64,000 bases of DNA from Pedobacter gandavensis (GTDB lineage: Bacteria; Bacteroidota; Bacteroidia; Sphingobacteriales; Sphingobacteriaceae), in assembly GCF_014172405.1 (NCBI RefSeq), contig NZ_WNXC01000010.1:1-64000 (forward strand). The letters run 5' to 3'. This document shows positions 54,017 to 63,332 of this stretch, piece by piece. Numbering within the stretch: position 1 is the first letter of the stretch; each line of letters begins with the position of its first letter. Both the position numbers and the translations under genes were made by a program. The notes under the pieces were generated by a model. The model was not told the DNA's origin and made no database searches. It saw only the letters and a program-made list of their open reading frames with translations.

Positions 54017-54229
54017 TTGAACAAAATGTATATAATCAAAGTTAAAGGCATTGCCAAAATCCCAGACTATGTACAGTTGAGGGATGAGAAATTTACGCTA
54101 TTGGCGTACTTTAGGGTAGATAGACCGGAGAAATCCTTGGAAAAACTAGGTCTGGGCGACAAATTGACCGCTATAATGAATTTTGTAAACGATTTGCCTT
54201 TCGGACAAATTGCTAAATTAGATATTTAA
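54017..54229 (+). CDS. Small conserved protein before the FtsE-like gene
   Basis: This 70-residue protein (67 from the ATG at 54026) has no known motif. It contains YIIKVKGIAKIPDYVQLRDE and KLTAIMNFVNDLPFGQIAKL. It ends 2 bp before the ATPase gene, so the two are probably coupled. Family not recognised. Confidence 0.65.
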   Translation: MNKMYIIKVKGIAKIPDYVQLRDEKFTLLAYFRVDRPEKSLEKLGLGDKLTAIMNFVNDLPFGQIAKLDI

Positions 54230-54231
54230 AC

Positions 54232-54915
54232 ATGACAGAAAACGCAGTTATAAATTTAAAGAACGTAGATGTGTTCCAGCAAAAACACCTGGTCTTATCT
54301 AATGTAAATCTGAATGTGGATAAGGGAGAGTTCGTTTTTCTAATCGGTCAGACAGGCTCCGGTAAAAGTAGTTTACTAAAAATCATTTATGGTGACCTCC
54401 ATATCGGAAACGGTGAAGGACAGGTTGCAGGATTTGATTTAAAAAACCTGGCGATTAAAGATGTACCTTATTTACGTAGAAAACTGGGCATTGTGTTTCA
54501 GGATTTCCAACTGCTAACCGATAGAACGGTAGAAAAAAATTTAGAGTTCGTATTGAAAGCAACAGGCTGGAAAGATTCAGCATTAATCCAGGAACGCATT
54601 AAAGATGTGCTTGAAAAAGTGGGCTTACGCTCTAAGATTAGAAAAATGCCTCATGAGCTTTCCGGTGGAGAGCAGCAGCGTGTGGTGATTGCCCGTGCTT
54701 TATTGAATAACCCGGAAATTATCCTGGCCGATGAGCCTACAGGAAACCTGGATCCGGATACTTCTGAAGAAATTGTAATGCTACTGAAACAAATCAGTCA
54801 AGGGGGAACCGCGGTATTAATGGCTACCCACGACTACCATATCATCCGTACTTTACCTTCCAGAATCATAAAATGTGAAGGTGGTATCGTGCATGAAGAT
54901 GCACAAATTGTGTAA
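54232..54915 (+). CDS. ftsE: FtsE-like ABC ATPase
   Basis: This 227-residue protein has Walker [21 protein letters not shown], the Q-loop in [19 protein letters not shown], signature [19 protein letters not shown], Walker [20 protein letters not shown] and switch His in [15 protein letters not shown]. The closest match is cell-division ATPase FtsE, which works with FtsX in septal peptidoglycan hydrolysis. No ftsX is adjacent, so a LolD-type role is an alternative. Confidence 0.8.
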   Translation: MTENAVINLKNVDVFQQKHLVLSNVNLNVDKGEFVFLIGQTGSGKSSLLKIIYGDLHIGNGEGQVAGFDLKNLAIKDVPYLRRKLGIVFQDFQLLTDRTVEKNLEFVLKATGWKDSALIQERIKDVLEKVGLRSKIRKMPHELSGGEQQRVVIARALLNNPEIILADEPTGNLDPDTSEEIVMLLKQISQGGTAVLMATHDYHIIRTLPSRIIKCEGGIVHEDAQIV

Positions 54916-55041
54916 CCATATTCTGACAAATTATTATTATTCAGCCATTCTAGTCAGTCTTTTCATTTGAAAACTGACAGTATGGCTGATATCATTCATT
55001 GGCAAACCTTTTGAGTTTGAATCCAAAAATTCTACTATACC

Positions 55042-55626
55042 ATGTTTAGCAAGAAGAAAAAAAACGACATCGAAGATCCTATTATGGGAAATACTGCTGA
55101 TGAGCAGGTAACCAACGTGCAAGCCGAAGAAAGTGCAGATGCCGCTTCTACTCCAGAAGAAGCTCAACCTGAGCTTTCTGTTGAAGAGAAACTACAACAA
55201 GAAGTTGCTGCATTAAATGATAAATATCTGCGCTTATTTGCAGAGTTCGACAACTATAAACGTCGTACTCAAAAAGAACGCGTAGAGCTTTTACAAACTG
55301 CAGGTAAAGACGTAATTGTCTCCATGCTTCCGGTATTGGACGATTTTGACCGCGCCAATAAGGCGATGCAAGGTGCTACTGATGTTGCCCCGATCCTTGA
55401 GGGTCTGGCATTAGTTCACCACAAATTAAAAAGTACATTAGCCCAAAAAGGTCTGAAAGAAATGGAAACATTACATACGCCATTTGATACAGACCATCAT
55501 GAGGCAATAACGAATATTCCTGCTCCAAACGAAGAGTTAAAAGGAAAAGTGATGGACGAATTAGAAAAAGGGTACACTTTAAACGACAAGGTAATACGCT
55601 TTGCAAAAGTCGTTGTAGGGAGTTAA
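55042..55626 (+). CDS. grpE: Nucleotide exchange factor GrpE
   Basis: This 194-residue protein has an acidic N-terminus and a long coiled coil (EKLQQEVAALNDKYLRLFAE then FDNYKRRTQKERVELLQTAG). The beta-domain has HHEAITNIPAP and MDELEKGYTLNDKVIRFAKV. It releases ADP from DnaK. It is immediately upstream of dnaJ (6 bp), forming a heat-shock pair. Confidence 0.95.
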   Translation: MFSKKKKNDIEDPIMGNTADEQVTNVQAEESADAASTPEEAQPELSVEEKLQQEVAALNDKYLRLFAEFDNYKRRTQKERVELLQTAGKDVIVSMLPVLDDFDRANKAMQGATDVAPILEGLALVHHKLKSTLAQKGLKEMETLHTPFDTDHHEAITNIPAPNEELKGKVMDELEKGYTLNDKVIRFAKVVVGS

Positions 55627-55632
55627 TATTTT

Positions 55633-56808
55633 ATGAGCAAGAGAGATTATTATGATGTGCTTGGCGTGTCCAAGGGTTCATCTGCTGAAGAGATTAAAAA
55701 GGCTTATCGTAAGTTAGCCATTAAGTTTCACCCGGATAAAAATCCGGATGATAAATCAGCAGAAGATAAGTTTAAGGAAGCAGCTGAAGCTTATGAGATT
55801 TTAAGTAATCCAGAGAAAAAACAACGTTATGACCATTATGGACATGCGGGTGTTGGCGGTGCTTCTGGCGGCGGTGGCGGCTATGGCGGTGGCGGCATGA
55901 ACATGGAAGATATCTTCAGTCAATTTGGAGACATCTTCGGTGGTGGTGGCGGCAGCCCATTTGATAGCTTCTTTGGCGGCGGTGGTCAGCAATCTCGTGG
56001 TGGCGGCCGACGTGTAGCGAAAGGTACCAACCTGCGCATTAAAGTAAAACTTACCTTGGAAGAAATCGCCAACGGTGTAGAAAAGAAAATCAAAGTTAAC
56101 AAACAAGTTAGCTGTAAAACCTGTGATGGTTCAGGTGCTAAAGACCGTAATTCGGTAAGTACTTGTCAGACTTGTGGTGGAAGTGGTGCAGTACGCAGAG
56201 TAACCAATACCATATTGGGACAAATGCAAACAACCTCTACCTGCCCTACCTGTAATGGTAGCGGTTCACAAATTACCTCTAAATGTACTTCCTGCCATGG
56301 TGAAGGTATCACCCGTGGTGAGGAAACCATTACCATCAATATCCCTGCTGGGGTAAGCGACGGTATGCAATTGAGCATGAGTGGTAAAGGTAACGCAGCA
56401 CCTCAAGGTGGAATTCCAGGTGATTTAATCATCCTGATTGAAGAAATTCCTCATGAATCTCTAAAACGCGAAGGAAACAATGTCGTTTACGACTTACACG
56501 TTTCTATCGTTGATGCGGCTTTAGGTTACAGTGCGGAAGTTCCTACCATTGATGGTAAAGCAAAAATCAAAATAGAACCAGGTACACAAAGCGGCAAACT
56601 TCTACGTTTGAAAGGCAAAGGTATCCCGGAAATCAATTCTTACCACCGTGGTGATGAGATCATCCATGTGAACATCTGGACACCGAAAGCATTAAGCTCG
56701 GAAGAAAGAAGTATGCTGGAGAAACTTAGGGAATCTCCTAACTTCAAACCTCAGCCAGGAAAGAATGATAAGAGTTTCTTTGAAAAAATGAAAGAATACT
56801 TTGACTAA
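55633..56808 (+). CDS. dnaJ: Chaperone DnaJ (type I)
   Basis: This 391-residue protein has a J domain with [20 protein letters not shown] and a Gly-rich region (about 75-130). Four CxxCxGxG zinc repeats follow near 150-215 ([32 protein letters not shown]) and the C-terminal substrate-binding domains. It stimulates DnaK ATPase. It is followed by a strong terminator. Confidence 0.97.
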   Translation: MSKRDYYDVLGVSKGSSAEEIKKAYRKLAIKFHPDKNPDDKSAEDKFKEAAEAYEILSNPEKKQRYDHYGHAGVGGASGGGGGYGGGGMNMEDIFSQFGDIFGGGGGSPFDSFFGGGGQQSRGGGRRVAKGTNLRIKVKLTLEEIANGVEKKIKVNKQVSCKTCDGSGAKDRNSVSTCQTCGGSGAVRRVTNTILGQMQTTSTCPTCNGSGSQITSKCTSCHGEGITRGEETITINIPAGVSDGMQLSMSGKGNAAPQGGIPGDLIILIEEIPHESLKREGNNVVYDLHVSIVDAALGYSAEVPTIDGKAKIKIEPGTQSGKLLRLKGKGIPEINSYHRGDEIIHVNIWTPKALSSEERSMLEKLRESPNFKPQPGKNDKSFFEKMKEYFD

Positions 56809-56829
56809 CCCCGGTTAGTCGGCATGCTA

Positions 56830-56857
56830 AAAAAGCTACCTTCGGGTGGCTTTTTTT
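56830..56857 (+). terminator. Rho-independent terminator after dnaJ
   Basis: AAAAAGCTACC, loop TTCG, GGTGGCTTTTTTT: stem with one G-U, a stable tetraloop and a clear T-run. Confidence 0.9.
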
Positions 56858-56945
56858 ATGTCTCATTTTTATTTCATTCGAAATTATTACCACATAATCA
56901 GTAACATTTTAATAAGTTAGTATACTAAACTACTAAAACTAAAAG

Positions 56946-57851
56946 ATGCTGATTATAAATAACATTGTCAAGCAATATGCTGCTCATCGCGCTTTGGATG
57001 ACGTCAGTCTACGCGTAGAAAAAGGAAAGATCTTCGGCCTTTTGGGCCCAAACGGTGCAGGAAAGACCTCCCTGATTCGAATCATCACTCAAATTACTGC
57101 ACCAGATAGCGGAGAGGTGATTTTTAACGGAGAAAGACTCAACGTAAAACACATCTCTCAAATTGGCTACTTGCCAGAGGAGCGAGGCCTTTATAAGAAA
57201 ATGGAAATTGGCGAACAGGTTTTATATCTTGCCAGACTTAAAGGATTAAGCACTCCTGAGGCCACCAAAAGAATCAGATATTGGTTTGAAAAACTCGACA
57301 TGGCCGATTGGTGGAATAAAAAAGTAGAGGATCTGAGTAAAGGGATGCAGCAAAAAGTGCAGTTTGTGGCTACCGTATTACACAAACCAGAGCTCATCAT
57401 CCTTGATGAACCCTTTTCAGGCTTCGATCCGGTGAATGCAGATGTCATCAAAAACGAAATATTAGAACTCAATAAAGAAGGTGCTACTTTCATATTCTCC
57501 ACCCATAGGATGGAATCGGTAGAGGAGCTTTGCGACAATATCGCCCTGATCCACAAATCTAAAAAGATACTGGATGGACCAATGGCAGAAATCAAAGCCC
57601 AATACCGCAACAATACTTATTGGTTGGAATATCAGGGGGAATACAACTTTGAAAATGCAAGGGAGATTTTTGAAGTGCTGGAAAACACAACTACAGCCCA
57701 TAAAACCCGGCTTAAAATCAAAATCAGGGAACACCGAAATGCAAACCAGGTATTGTCGGCACTACTTCCTTATGTTTCCATTAACAGACTGGATGAAGTC
57801 ATCCCAACCATGAACGATATTTTCATTGAAAAAGTAACCCAACAAAGCTAA
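56946..57851 (+). CDS. ABC transporter ATP-binding protein (NatA-like)
   Basis: This 301-residue protein has Walker A IFGLLGPNGAGKTSLIRIIT, signature EDLSKGMQQKVQFVATVLHK, Walker B LIILDEPFSGFDPVNADVIK and switch His in FIFSTHRMESVEELCD. A 90-residue C-terminal domain (DUF4162-like) is typical of NatA/CcmA-type exporters. It is coupled to the permease gene 4 bp downstream. Confidence 0.9.
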   Translation: MLIINNIVKQYAAHRALDDVSLRVEKGKIFGLLGPNGAGKTSLIRIITQITAPDSGEVIFNGERLNVKHISQIGYLPEERGLYKKMEIGEQVLYLARLKGLSTPEATKRIRYWFEKLDMADWWNKKVEDLSKGMQQKVQFVATVLHKPELIILDEPFSGFDPVNADVIKNEILELNKEGATFIFSTHRMESVEELCDNIALIHKSKKILDGPMAEIKAQYRNNTYWLEYQGEYNFENAREIFEVLENTTTAHKTRLKIKIREHRNANQVLSALLPYVSINRLDEVIPTMNDIFIEKVTQQS

Positions 57852-57855
57852 CATC

Positions 57856-59193
57856 ATGAACAAAATCTTACTCATTATACAAAGAGAATACTTATCAAGG
57901 GTAAAGAAAAAGTCCTTTATTGTAATGACTTTGCTAACCCCAATTATCATCGCCTCTTTTTACGGATTGATCATTTACTTTTCAATTGAAGGTGTCAAAG
58001 GAACGCATAGTAAAGTAGCGGTTGTAAATAACAACAAGACCTTAACTGAGCAACTTGCCTCCACTAAAAACATCAGCTATACGTATGTCAACCAATCTTT
58101 GGAGGACATGAAAGCTTCTTTTAAAAAGACAGACTACGATTATATCTTATACCTCCCTCCTTTTGAGCTGAGCGAACCAAAGGGAATTCAACTCTTGGGT
58201 ACCAAACAAGCTGGCCTATCCCTCAATGGACGGATCTCCGGAGATGTAGAAAACATGATTCGTAACCAGAAGTTGAAAGCTTCCGGTATTGCACAATCAG
58301 ACCTTGATGGCTTAAAAACCAATGTTGATATTGACAACAAAAAGATCGGAGAAAGTGGCAAAGAGGAAGATTCCAGCGCAGGTGCCAGTACCATTATCGG
58401 TACCGTTGCCGGTATCCTCATGTTCATGTTTATCATGTTGTATGGCATCCAGGTGATGCGTGGCGTCATTGAAGAAAAAACCAGCAGGATCATAGAGATC
58501 ATGATCTCTTCCGTGAAACCCTTCCAATTGATGATGGGAAAAATCGTCGGTATTGCCCTTGTAGGATTGACACAATTTATCTTATGGATCGTACTGACTG
58601 CTTCCATTTCTACAATTGCCGTCACAACTTTGGTAGGAAAAGACGAGCTGAAGCAGCGTACTAGCAGCATGAATATAAAAGCAAAAGACGGCAGCACCAT
58701 CAACACACCTATGACTTCCGCCGTAGACAGTCCGGTGTTATCGATGCAGAAAAGCCTGGCCAGTCTACCACTGACTAAAATCATTCTTGTATTTATATTT
58801 TTCTTTATTGGCGGATATTTATTCTATAGTGCGCTATATGCAGCGATCGGGTCCGCGGTAGATAGTGAAACGGAAACCCAGCAATTTATGATGCCCGTCA
58901 TGATGCCTTTACTGGTTGGTTATGCACTGTCATTAAGCGTGGTAACCAACGATCCTTATGGACCAGTTGCTTTTTGGCTATCCATGATCCCTTTTACCTC
59001 TCCTATCGCCATGGTGGTTCGTTTACCTTATGGTGTACCAGATTGGCAATTGGCATTGTCAATGCTTATTTTAGTGGTCGGTTTTGTGGGCACCGTTTGG
59101 CTGGCCTCCAGAATCTACCAGGTAGGAATTTTAATGTATGGCAAGAAAACCAGTTTGAAAGAAATGATCAAATGGTTTGCTTATAAAAACTAA
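57856..59193 (+). CDS. ABC-2 type permease (NatB-like)
   Basis: This 445-residue protein has an N-terminal helix (SFIVMTLLTPIIIASFYGLI) and a large periplasmic loop (about 45-175). Five or six helices follow (for example TIIGTVAGILMFMFIMLYGI, VGIALVGLTQFILWIVLTA, IILVFIFFFIGGYLFYSAL, MPVMMPLLVGYALSLSVV). The segment VIEEKTSRIIEIMISSVKPF is the ABC-2 cytosolic motif. It forms an exporter with the upstream ATPase. Substrate unknown (Na+ or lipids are typical). Confidence 0.9.
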   Translation: MNKILLIIQREYLSRVKKKSFIVMTLLTPIIIASFYGLIIYFSIEGVKGTHSKVAVVNNNKTLTEQLASTKNISYTYVNQSLEDMKASFKKTDYDYILYLPPFELSEPKGIQLLGTKQAGLSLNGRISGDVENMIRNQKLKASGIAQSDLDGLKTNVDIDNKKIGESGKEEDSSAGASTIIGTVAGILMFMFIMLYGIQVMRGVIEEKTSRIIEIMISSVKPFQLMMGKIVGIALVGLTQFILWIVLTASISTIAVTTLVGKDELKQRTSSMNIKAKDGSTINTPMTSAVDSPVLSMQKSLASLPLTKIILVFIFFFIGGYLFYSALYAAIGSAVDSETETQQFMMPVMMPLLVGYALSLSVVTNDPYGPVAFWLSMIPFTSPIAMVVRLPYGVPDWQLALSMLILVVGFVGTVWLASRIYQVGILMYGKKTSLKEMIKWFAYKN

Positions 59194-59198
59194 TCACA

Positions 59199-60137
59199 AT
59201 GAGGGTTGCAGTTATAGACTTAGGGACCAATACTTTTCACTTGATCATCGCTGATCTTGATGGGACTGAGCCTAATATTATCTATAAAACCAATCTGCCT
59301 GTCAGACTTGGCGAAGGAAAAATTAATGACAACATCATCATCCAGGAGGCCTTTGAAAGAGGACTCCTGGCTCTGCAACAATTTAACTTACGCATTAAAG
59401 AACATGGGGTTAGCCTGGTAAAAGCCACAGCGACCTCTGCGATCAGGAGCGCTGCCAATGGTGCTGACTTTGTCAAAGCGGCAAAAAAATTTGCAGGAAT
59501 TGAGATTACCGTGATCAGTGGGGAAGAAGAAGCTGCTTTTATTTACCAGGCTGTAAAAGCCACAGGACTCGTAAAGGATCGTTCTTTAATCATGGACATT
59601 GGAGGTGGAAGCACGGAATTTATCATTTGTGATCCTAAGCAAGTCTTCTGGAAGAAGAGTTACAATATCGGCGCAGCAAGGCTGATGCAAGCCTACTTTC
59701 ATTCGGACCCCATCAATACCAGGGATAAATCTGCGATTACAGCGCATTTAACTACTGAATTAGCCGACTTAAAGGAAAAATTAGATAAGTACCTGCCAAA
59801 TCATTTGATTGGTTCTGCGGGCGCATTTGAGACTTTTACGGGGATGATTTATCCGGAGCTGGATTTAAAGACGATTAAATCCCATACAATCCCAATGGAC
59901 GATTATCAAAAGTTATCGGCAAGGTTTATCAATTCCAGTCATGCGGAAAGAGAAAACATGCCAGGTCTGATTAAATTAAGAGTCGATATGATTGTGATGG
60001 CAGCCCTGCTCACAGATTATATCCTGGAGCTGGGCAACCTTCAACAAATGAGTTTATCTACCTACGACCTAAAAATGGGGGTCTTGGCAAGTTTAAAAGA
60101 TCAGACAGACCAGTTACCTTCAGCTAAAGCCTTGTAA
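59199..60137 (+). CDS. Ppx/GppA-family phosphatase
   Basis: This 312-residue protein has the acetate kinase/Hsp70-like fold: VAVIDLGTNTFHLIIADLDG (phosphate 1), ATATSAIRSAANGADFVKAA, VISGEEEAAFIYQAV, LIMDIGGGSTEFIICDPKQV (phosphate 2) and IGSAGAFETFTGM. It is a short, single-domain exopolyphosphatase or pppGpp phosphatase type. It overlaps the convergent maf gene by 37 bp at the 3' end. Confidence 0.9.
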   Translation: MRVAVIDLGTNTFHLIIADLDGTEPNIIYKTNLPVRLGEGKINDNIIIQEAFERGLLALQQFNLRIKEHGVSLVKATATSAIRSAANGADFVKAAKKFAGIEITVISGEEEAAFIYQAVKATGLVKDRSLIMDIGGGSTEFIICDPKQVFWKKSYNIGAARLMQAYFHSDPINTRDKSAITAHLTTELADLKEKLDKYLPNHLIGSAGAFETFTGMIYPELDLKTIKSHTIPMDDYQKLSARFINSSHAERENMPGLIKLRVDMIVMAALLTDYILELGNLQQMSLSTYDLKMGVLASLKDQTDQLPSAKAL

Positions 60138-60682
60138 AGTCTTTCTGTTGGCAAGCCCATCACATTGGTATAAGAACCGATAATTTTCGCTACAGCGATT
60201 AAACCAATCCAATCTTGAATACCATAAGATCCTGCTTTATCCATGGGTTGATAGTTTTTGATATAATATTCAATTTGTACTGGTGTCAAAGTATTGAAAA
60301 ATACTTCTGTCGTATCGTAGAAAGAGCGTATTTCACCATTACAAGTTAAACTTACCCCGGTATATACCTGATGATTGGTACCTGACAATTTCGTTAACAT
60401 TTCGGTAGCATGGTGTGCATCTTCTGGTTTCCCAAGAATTTCGCCATTATACGCAACGATGGTATCCGCAGTAATGATTATACTTCCTTTGCTGTCTTCA
60501 TCAAATGCTTTCGCTTTTTTCTCTGCGATGTAAACCGCGATTTCTGCTGGAAGCAAGTCTTCCGGATAAGTCTCATCCACCTCTTTCAATACGACCTTAA
60601 AATCAAGGTTCATTGCTTTCATTAGCTCTTGTCTGCGTGGAGATTTTGAGGCTAGGATAATGGGAAGTTTTTGCTGATACAT
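60101..60682 (-). CDS. maf: Maf-like nucleotide pyrophosphatase
   Basis: The start at 60682 (MYQQKLPIILASKSPRRQEL) gives the usual N-terminus; the longer frame runs through a terminator. The 193-residue protein has ASKSPRRQELM, VDETYPEDLLPAEIAVYIAE, IIITADTIVAYNGEILGKPE and DKAGSYGIQDWIG. Maf enzymes hydrolyse non-canonical nucleoside triphosphates (dTTP/UTP type by the pattern). Confidence 0.9.
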   Translation of the reverse strand: MYQQKLPIILASKSPRRQELMKAMNLDFKVVLKEVDETYPEDLLPAEIAVYIAEKKAKAFDEDSKGSIIITADTIVAYNGEILGKPEDAHHATEMLTKLSGTNHQVYTGVSLTCNGEIRSFYDTTEVFFNTLTPVQIEYYIKNYQPMDKAGSYGIQDWIGLIAVAKIIGSYTNVMGLPTERLYKALAEGNWSV

Positions 60683-60710
60683 AAATAATATTTGTGCAAA
60701 AATAACAAAA

Positions 60711-60725
60711 GCGGCCAATGGCCGC
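60711..60725 (-). terminator. Terminator after the DUF4890 gene
   Basis: GCGGCC, loop of 3, GGCCGC, followed on the minus strand by TTTTGTTATTTTT. It lies 39 bp beyond the stop of the DUF4890 gene and just before maf. Confidence 0.85.
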
Positions 60726-60763
60726 CTTTATTATTTGCAATAAAATAATTTATTGCTCCCCCC

Positions 60764-61159
60764 CTACTTGGATCCTTGACCCATCCTATTACCTTTCATG
60801 CGTTCCTTGCGCTCCGCTTTATACGTTTCGTAATCCTTTTTCTGATCAGCGGTTAAAATAGCACCGATCTTCGCATCTGTATCCTCTGATAATTTCATCA
60901 TCTCTGCTCTTCTTGCCTCTTTATCACTGTTATCAGTTGCACGCAACTTATCCATGGCATTCGCTTGATCTAAAAATATCGCCGTAGCTTTAGTTTTTTG
61001 ATCCTCATTCAGGTTTAATTTTTTAGATAAACCTTCAGCACTCCTTTGTGCTCTTTGCTCTGGGGTCATTTTTTGACGACCACCGTCTTGTGCGTGTGCG
61101 AATGTAATTACACTGAATAACAGTCCGCAGATCATTAGTAATTTCTTCATGTGGTTCAT
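60764..61159 (-). CDS. Secreted DUF4890 / Spy-like protein
   Basis: This 131-residue protein has a signal peptide (MKKLLMICGLLFSVITFAHA, preferred start 61150 or 61159). The helical mature part contains MTPEQRAQRSAEGLSKKLN, LNEDQKTKATAIFLD and ILTADQKKDYETYK, the LTxxQ pattern of Spy/CpxP-like and DUF4890 proteins. It is probably a periplasmic chaperone-like protein. Confidence 0.8.
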   Translation of the reverse strand: MNHMKKLLMICGLLFSVITFAHAQDGGRQKMTPEQRAQRSAEGLSKKLNLNEDQKTKATAIFLDQANAMDKLRATDNSDKEARRAEMMKLSEDTDAKIGAILTADQKKDYETYKAERKERMKGNRMGQGSK

Positions 61160-61327
61160 TTTAATTTTCTAAAGTTCTAAGTTCAACACACCGATCCGCT
61201 AAATTACGTTCAGTATATAGCGCTTATTTTTTGTAGGATTAGAGAAAAAAAAAAGCACATGGTTTAAGACCTCTAATGTAACATATCTATTACAAAAGAA
61301 AGCAAGAAACAAAAAGAAATATTTGAT

Positions 61328-61855
61328 TTATTTACCAGAATCGGCAGCAGCAGGATTTTCGTCAAACCAAGTACCTTGTACACGCATTACTTTTTCAATC
61401 AGATCTCTCACGGCAGTTTTACCACCGGTATAGGGAGAAATATATTGAGAAATGGCTTTGATTTCAGGAACGGCATCTGCCGGACAAGTAGGGAGCCCTA
61501 CCAGTTTCATGACCTTTAAGTCTGGGATGTCATCTCCCATATAAGTTACCTCAGCCAGATTGAGCTGACGTTTATCCAGATAATTATTCAACACCTGCAC
61601 CTTATCAGATACGCCCAGGAAAACAGCTGTAATGCCTAAGCCTTCAAAGCGCTTCTGCATGGCCAAACCTTTTCCACCGGAAATGATACATACCTGATAA
61701 CCTTTTTTTACAGCGAGTTGTAAGGCATACCCATCCTTAATATTAAATGTCCGCAAAAACTCCCCCGAATCTGAGGCCAGGATATCCCCGTTTGTCAATA
61801 CACCATCTACATCAAAAATGAAGGTGGTAATCTCTTTGAGTTTTTGCAGAAACAT
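61328..61855 (-). CDS. KdsC-type HAD phosphatase
   Basis: This 175-residue C0-type HAD phosphatase has IFDVDGVLTNGDILASD (nucleophile Asp), NIKDGYALQLAVKKGYQVCI, IISGGKGLAMQKRFEGLG and YMGDDIPDLKVMKLVGLPT. KdsC removes phosphate from KDO-8-phosphate in LPS core synthesis. Other kds genes are not in the window. Confidence 0.85.
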   Translation of the reverse strand: MFLQKLKEITTFIFDVDGVLTNGDILASDSGEFLRTFNIKDGYALQLAVKKGYQVCIISGGKGLAMQKRFEGLGITAVFLGVSDKVQVLNNYLDKRQLNLAEVTYMGDDIPDLKVMKLVGLPTCPADAVPEIKAISQYISPYTGGKTAVRDLIEKVMRVQGTWFDENPAAADSGK

Positions 61856-61860
61856 CAGGT

Positions 61861-62103
61861 TTAATTTTGGTTATCTCTCCATTCATAAACCCAAGCCGAC
61901 TGGATTTGCTCCAGGTGACCTTCAGAACTTTCTTCTTTGGTTCCTTTAAAATTAGGTAGAGAAAGTACCCATTCTAATAATTCAGTAAACCTGATACGGT
62001 ATATTTTGGCTTCATTGAATTCGTCCCCAAATTTCTCATATAATTCCTGAGCAATATCTTCGTGGTCGTTCCAATAAATTGGTAAAGCAAATTTATCTTG
62101 CAT
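61861..62103 (-). CDS. iscX: Fe-S cluster assembly protein IscX
   Basis: This 80-residue protein has YWNDHEDIAQELYEKFGDEF, RIRFTELLEWVLSLPNFKG and a final LEQIQSAWVYEW. These match IscX, a small acidic partner of IscS. It sits between kdsC and a 2Fe-2S ferredoxin gene, the usual neighbour in isc clusters. Confidence 0.85.
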   Translation of the reverse strand: MQDKFALPIYWNDHEDIAQELYEKFGDEFNEAKIYRIRFTELLEWVLSLPNFKGTKEESSEGHLEQIQSAWVYEWRDNQN

Positions 62104-62122
62104 AATGCTGTTTGTTTGTTAA

Positions 62123-62455
62123 TTAATGGCCTAAAAATTCGGATTGATCTGGGATAGTCACTTCAATATCTCCGCTGATCACTACACATTGGCAGCCTAA
62201 TCGGGAAGTAATTCTAGGACGGACAGCACGGTCAATAAAGTCTTCTTCCTTATCGGAAATTTCCTGAATATTGTCCATACCCTTGGTCACGTAAACATGA
62301 CAAGTACTACATCCACAAACACCACCGCAGTTGTGTTGTAACTCTATTCCGTGATCATGGCATACATCAAGAACTGATTCGCCTCCAGCGATAGGAAGTT
62401 CAATTGGTTCTTTACCCTGCTCTTCAAAATTTATCTTTAATTTAAAAATACTCAT
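62123..62455 (-). CDS. 2Fe-2S ferredoxin (adrenodoxin type)
   Basis: This 110-residue protein has the cluster motif HNCGGVCGCSTCHVYV and a later Cys in SRLGCQCVV. MDNIQEISDKEEDFID is typical of the isc-linked Fdx class that supplies electrons for Fe-S assembly. It is in an operon with iscX (19 bp). Confidence 0.9.
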   Translation of the reverse strand: MSIFKLKINFEEQGKEPIELPIAGGESVLDVCHDHGIELQHNCGGVCGCSTCHVYVTKGMDNIQEISDKEEDFIDRAVRPRITSRLGCQCVVISGDIEVTIPDQSEFLGH

Positions 62456-62499
62456 AATTTATGTGTCAAAAATAAGCACCAAAAACGGTAATTAAACTA

Positions 62500-63273
62500 T
62501 TAAACTGTTTTTTTAATGCTTTTACTTAAAGTTTCATAGAGATCCTGAAGCTCAGGCATCCCTGTTAACAATTCTTTATGTTTGGATAATGTTTGTTCAT
62601 CATTACGGATGGCCGGTCCGGTTTGTACATCGCGGGGAAAAGCATGTTGCACTTTTTCTGCGGTTTCCATAATTAATGGCCGTAAAATCTCAAAATCAAG
62701 CTGGTTCTTTTCCAGAATATCCTGACCAATTGCATACAGGTAATTGCTGAAATTACAGGCAAAAACTGCCGCTAAATGTAAGATCCTTCTTTGCGCAGAA
62801 TTCACCTCATAAACCAATGGGCTCAAGCTCAGGGCAATCTTTTTCAAAACCGCCAATACCCTTTCATTTTTTGCCTCCAGACAAAGCGGCACCTTCGAAA
62901 AATCGAGTGCTTTAGTCTTCGAAAACGTTTGTAAAGGATAAAGTACCCCGCAGTTCTTCATCGAGGCAGGAAATATCACAAGGTCCGTTGCACCGGAAGT
63001 ATGTACCACCAACCCATCAACCTCAGCCAATACTTGTACCATTTCCGGAATCGCATCATCTTTTACCGCGATCAGATACAAATCGGCATGAAGGTCAATA
63101 TCCGCTTCAACGGAAATCGCCTGAGCTCCAACCTGATCTGCTAATAAAATTGCATGGTCCTGATTTTTGCTCCATACCTGTATCAATTCATATCCTGCTG
63201 CAACAAATGCAGTAGAAAAATGTGTGGCCACATTCCCAGAACCGATACAAACTACTTTCATTTTCAGGGTCAA
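62500..63273 (-). CDS. Rossmann-like / DUF2520 domain protein
   Basis: This 257-residue protein has an N-terminal NAD(P)-binding fold (VVCIGSGNVATHFSTAFVAA) and a DUF2520 C-terminal domain (SLSPLVYEVNSAQRRILHLA, VFACNFSNYLYAIGQDILEK, MPELQDLYETLSKSI). It resembles F420/NADP-dependent oxidoreductase-like proteins found in pantothenate-related contexts. Reaction unknown. Confidence 0.85.
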   Translation of the reverse strand: MTLKMKVVCIGSGNVATHFSTAFVAAGYELIQVWSKNQDHAILLADQVGAQAISVEADIDLHADLYLIAVKDDAIPEMVQVLAEVDGLVVHTSGATDLVIFPASMKNCGVLYPLQTFSKTKALDFSKVPLCLEAKNERVLAVLKKIALSLSPLVYEVNSAQRRILHLAAVFACNFSNYLYAIGQDILEKNQLDFEILRPLIMETAEKVQHAFPRDVQTGPAIRNDEQTLSKHKELLTGMPELQDLYETLSKSIKKTV

Positions 63274-63280
63274 ATTAAAT

Positions 63281-63323
63281 GCCTGAGCTTTCCAAATGAA
63301 TTGATCATCAGGAAAGCTCAGGC
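63281..63323. terminator. Perfect 13-bp inverted repeat between genes
   Basis: GCCTGAGCTTTCC (63281-63293) and GGAAAGCTCAGGC (63311-63323) form a 13-bp perfect stem with a 17-nt loop. It lies just after the cytochrome assembly gene on the minus strand. The U-tract is weak (AATATATT), so termination is likely but not certain. Confidence 0.6.
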
Positions 63324-63332
63324 AATATATTA

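Noticed and set aside
60101-60137. 37-bp 3' overlap of the Ppx/GppA and maf genes as a sign of error
   Set aside because: Convergent overlaps of this size are common in compact genomes and both proteins end normally.
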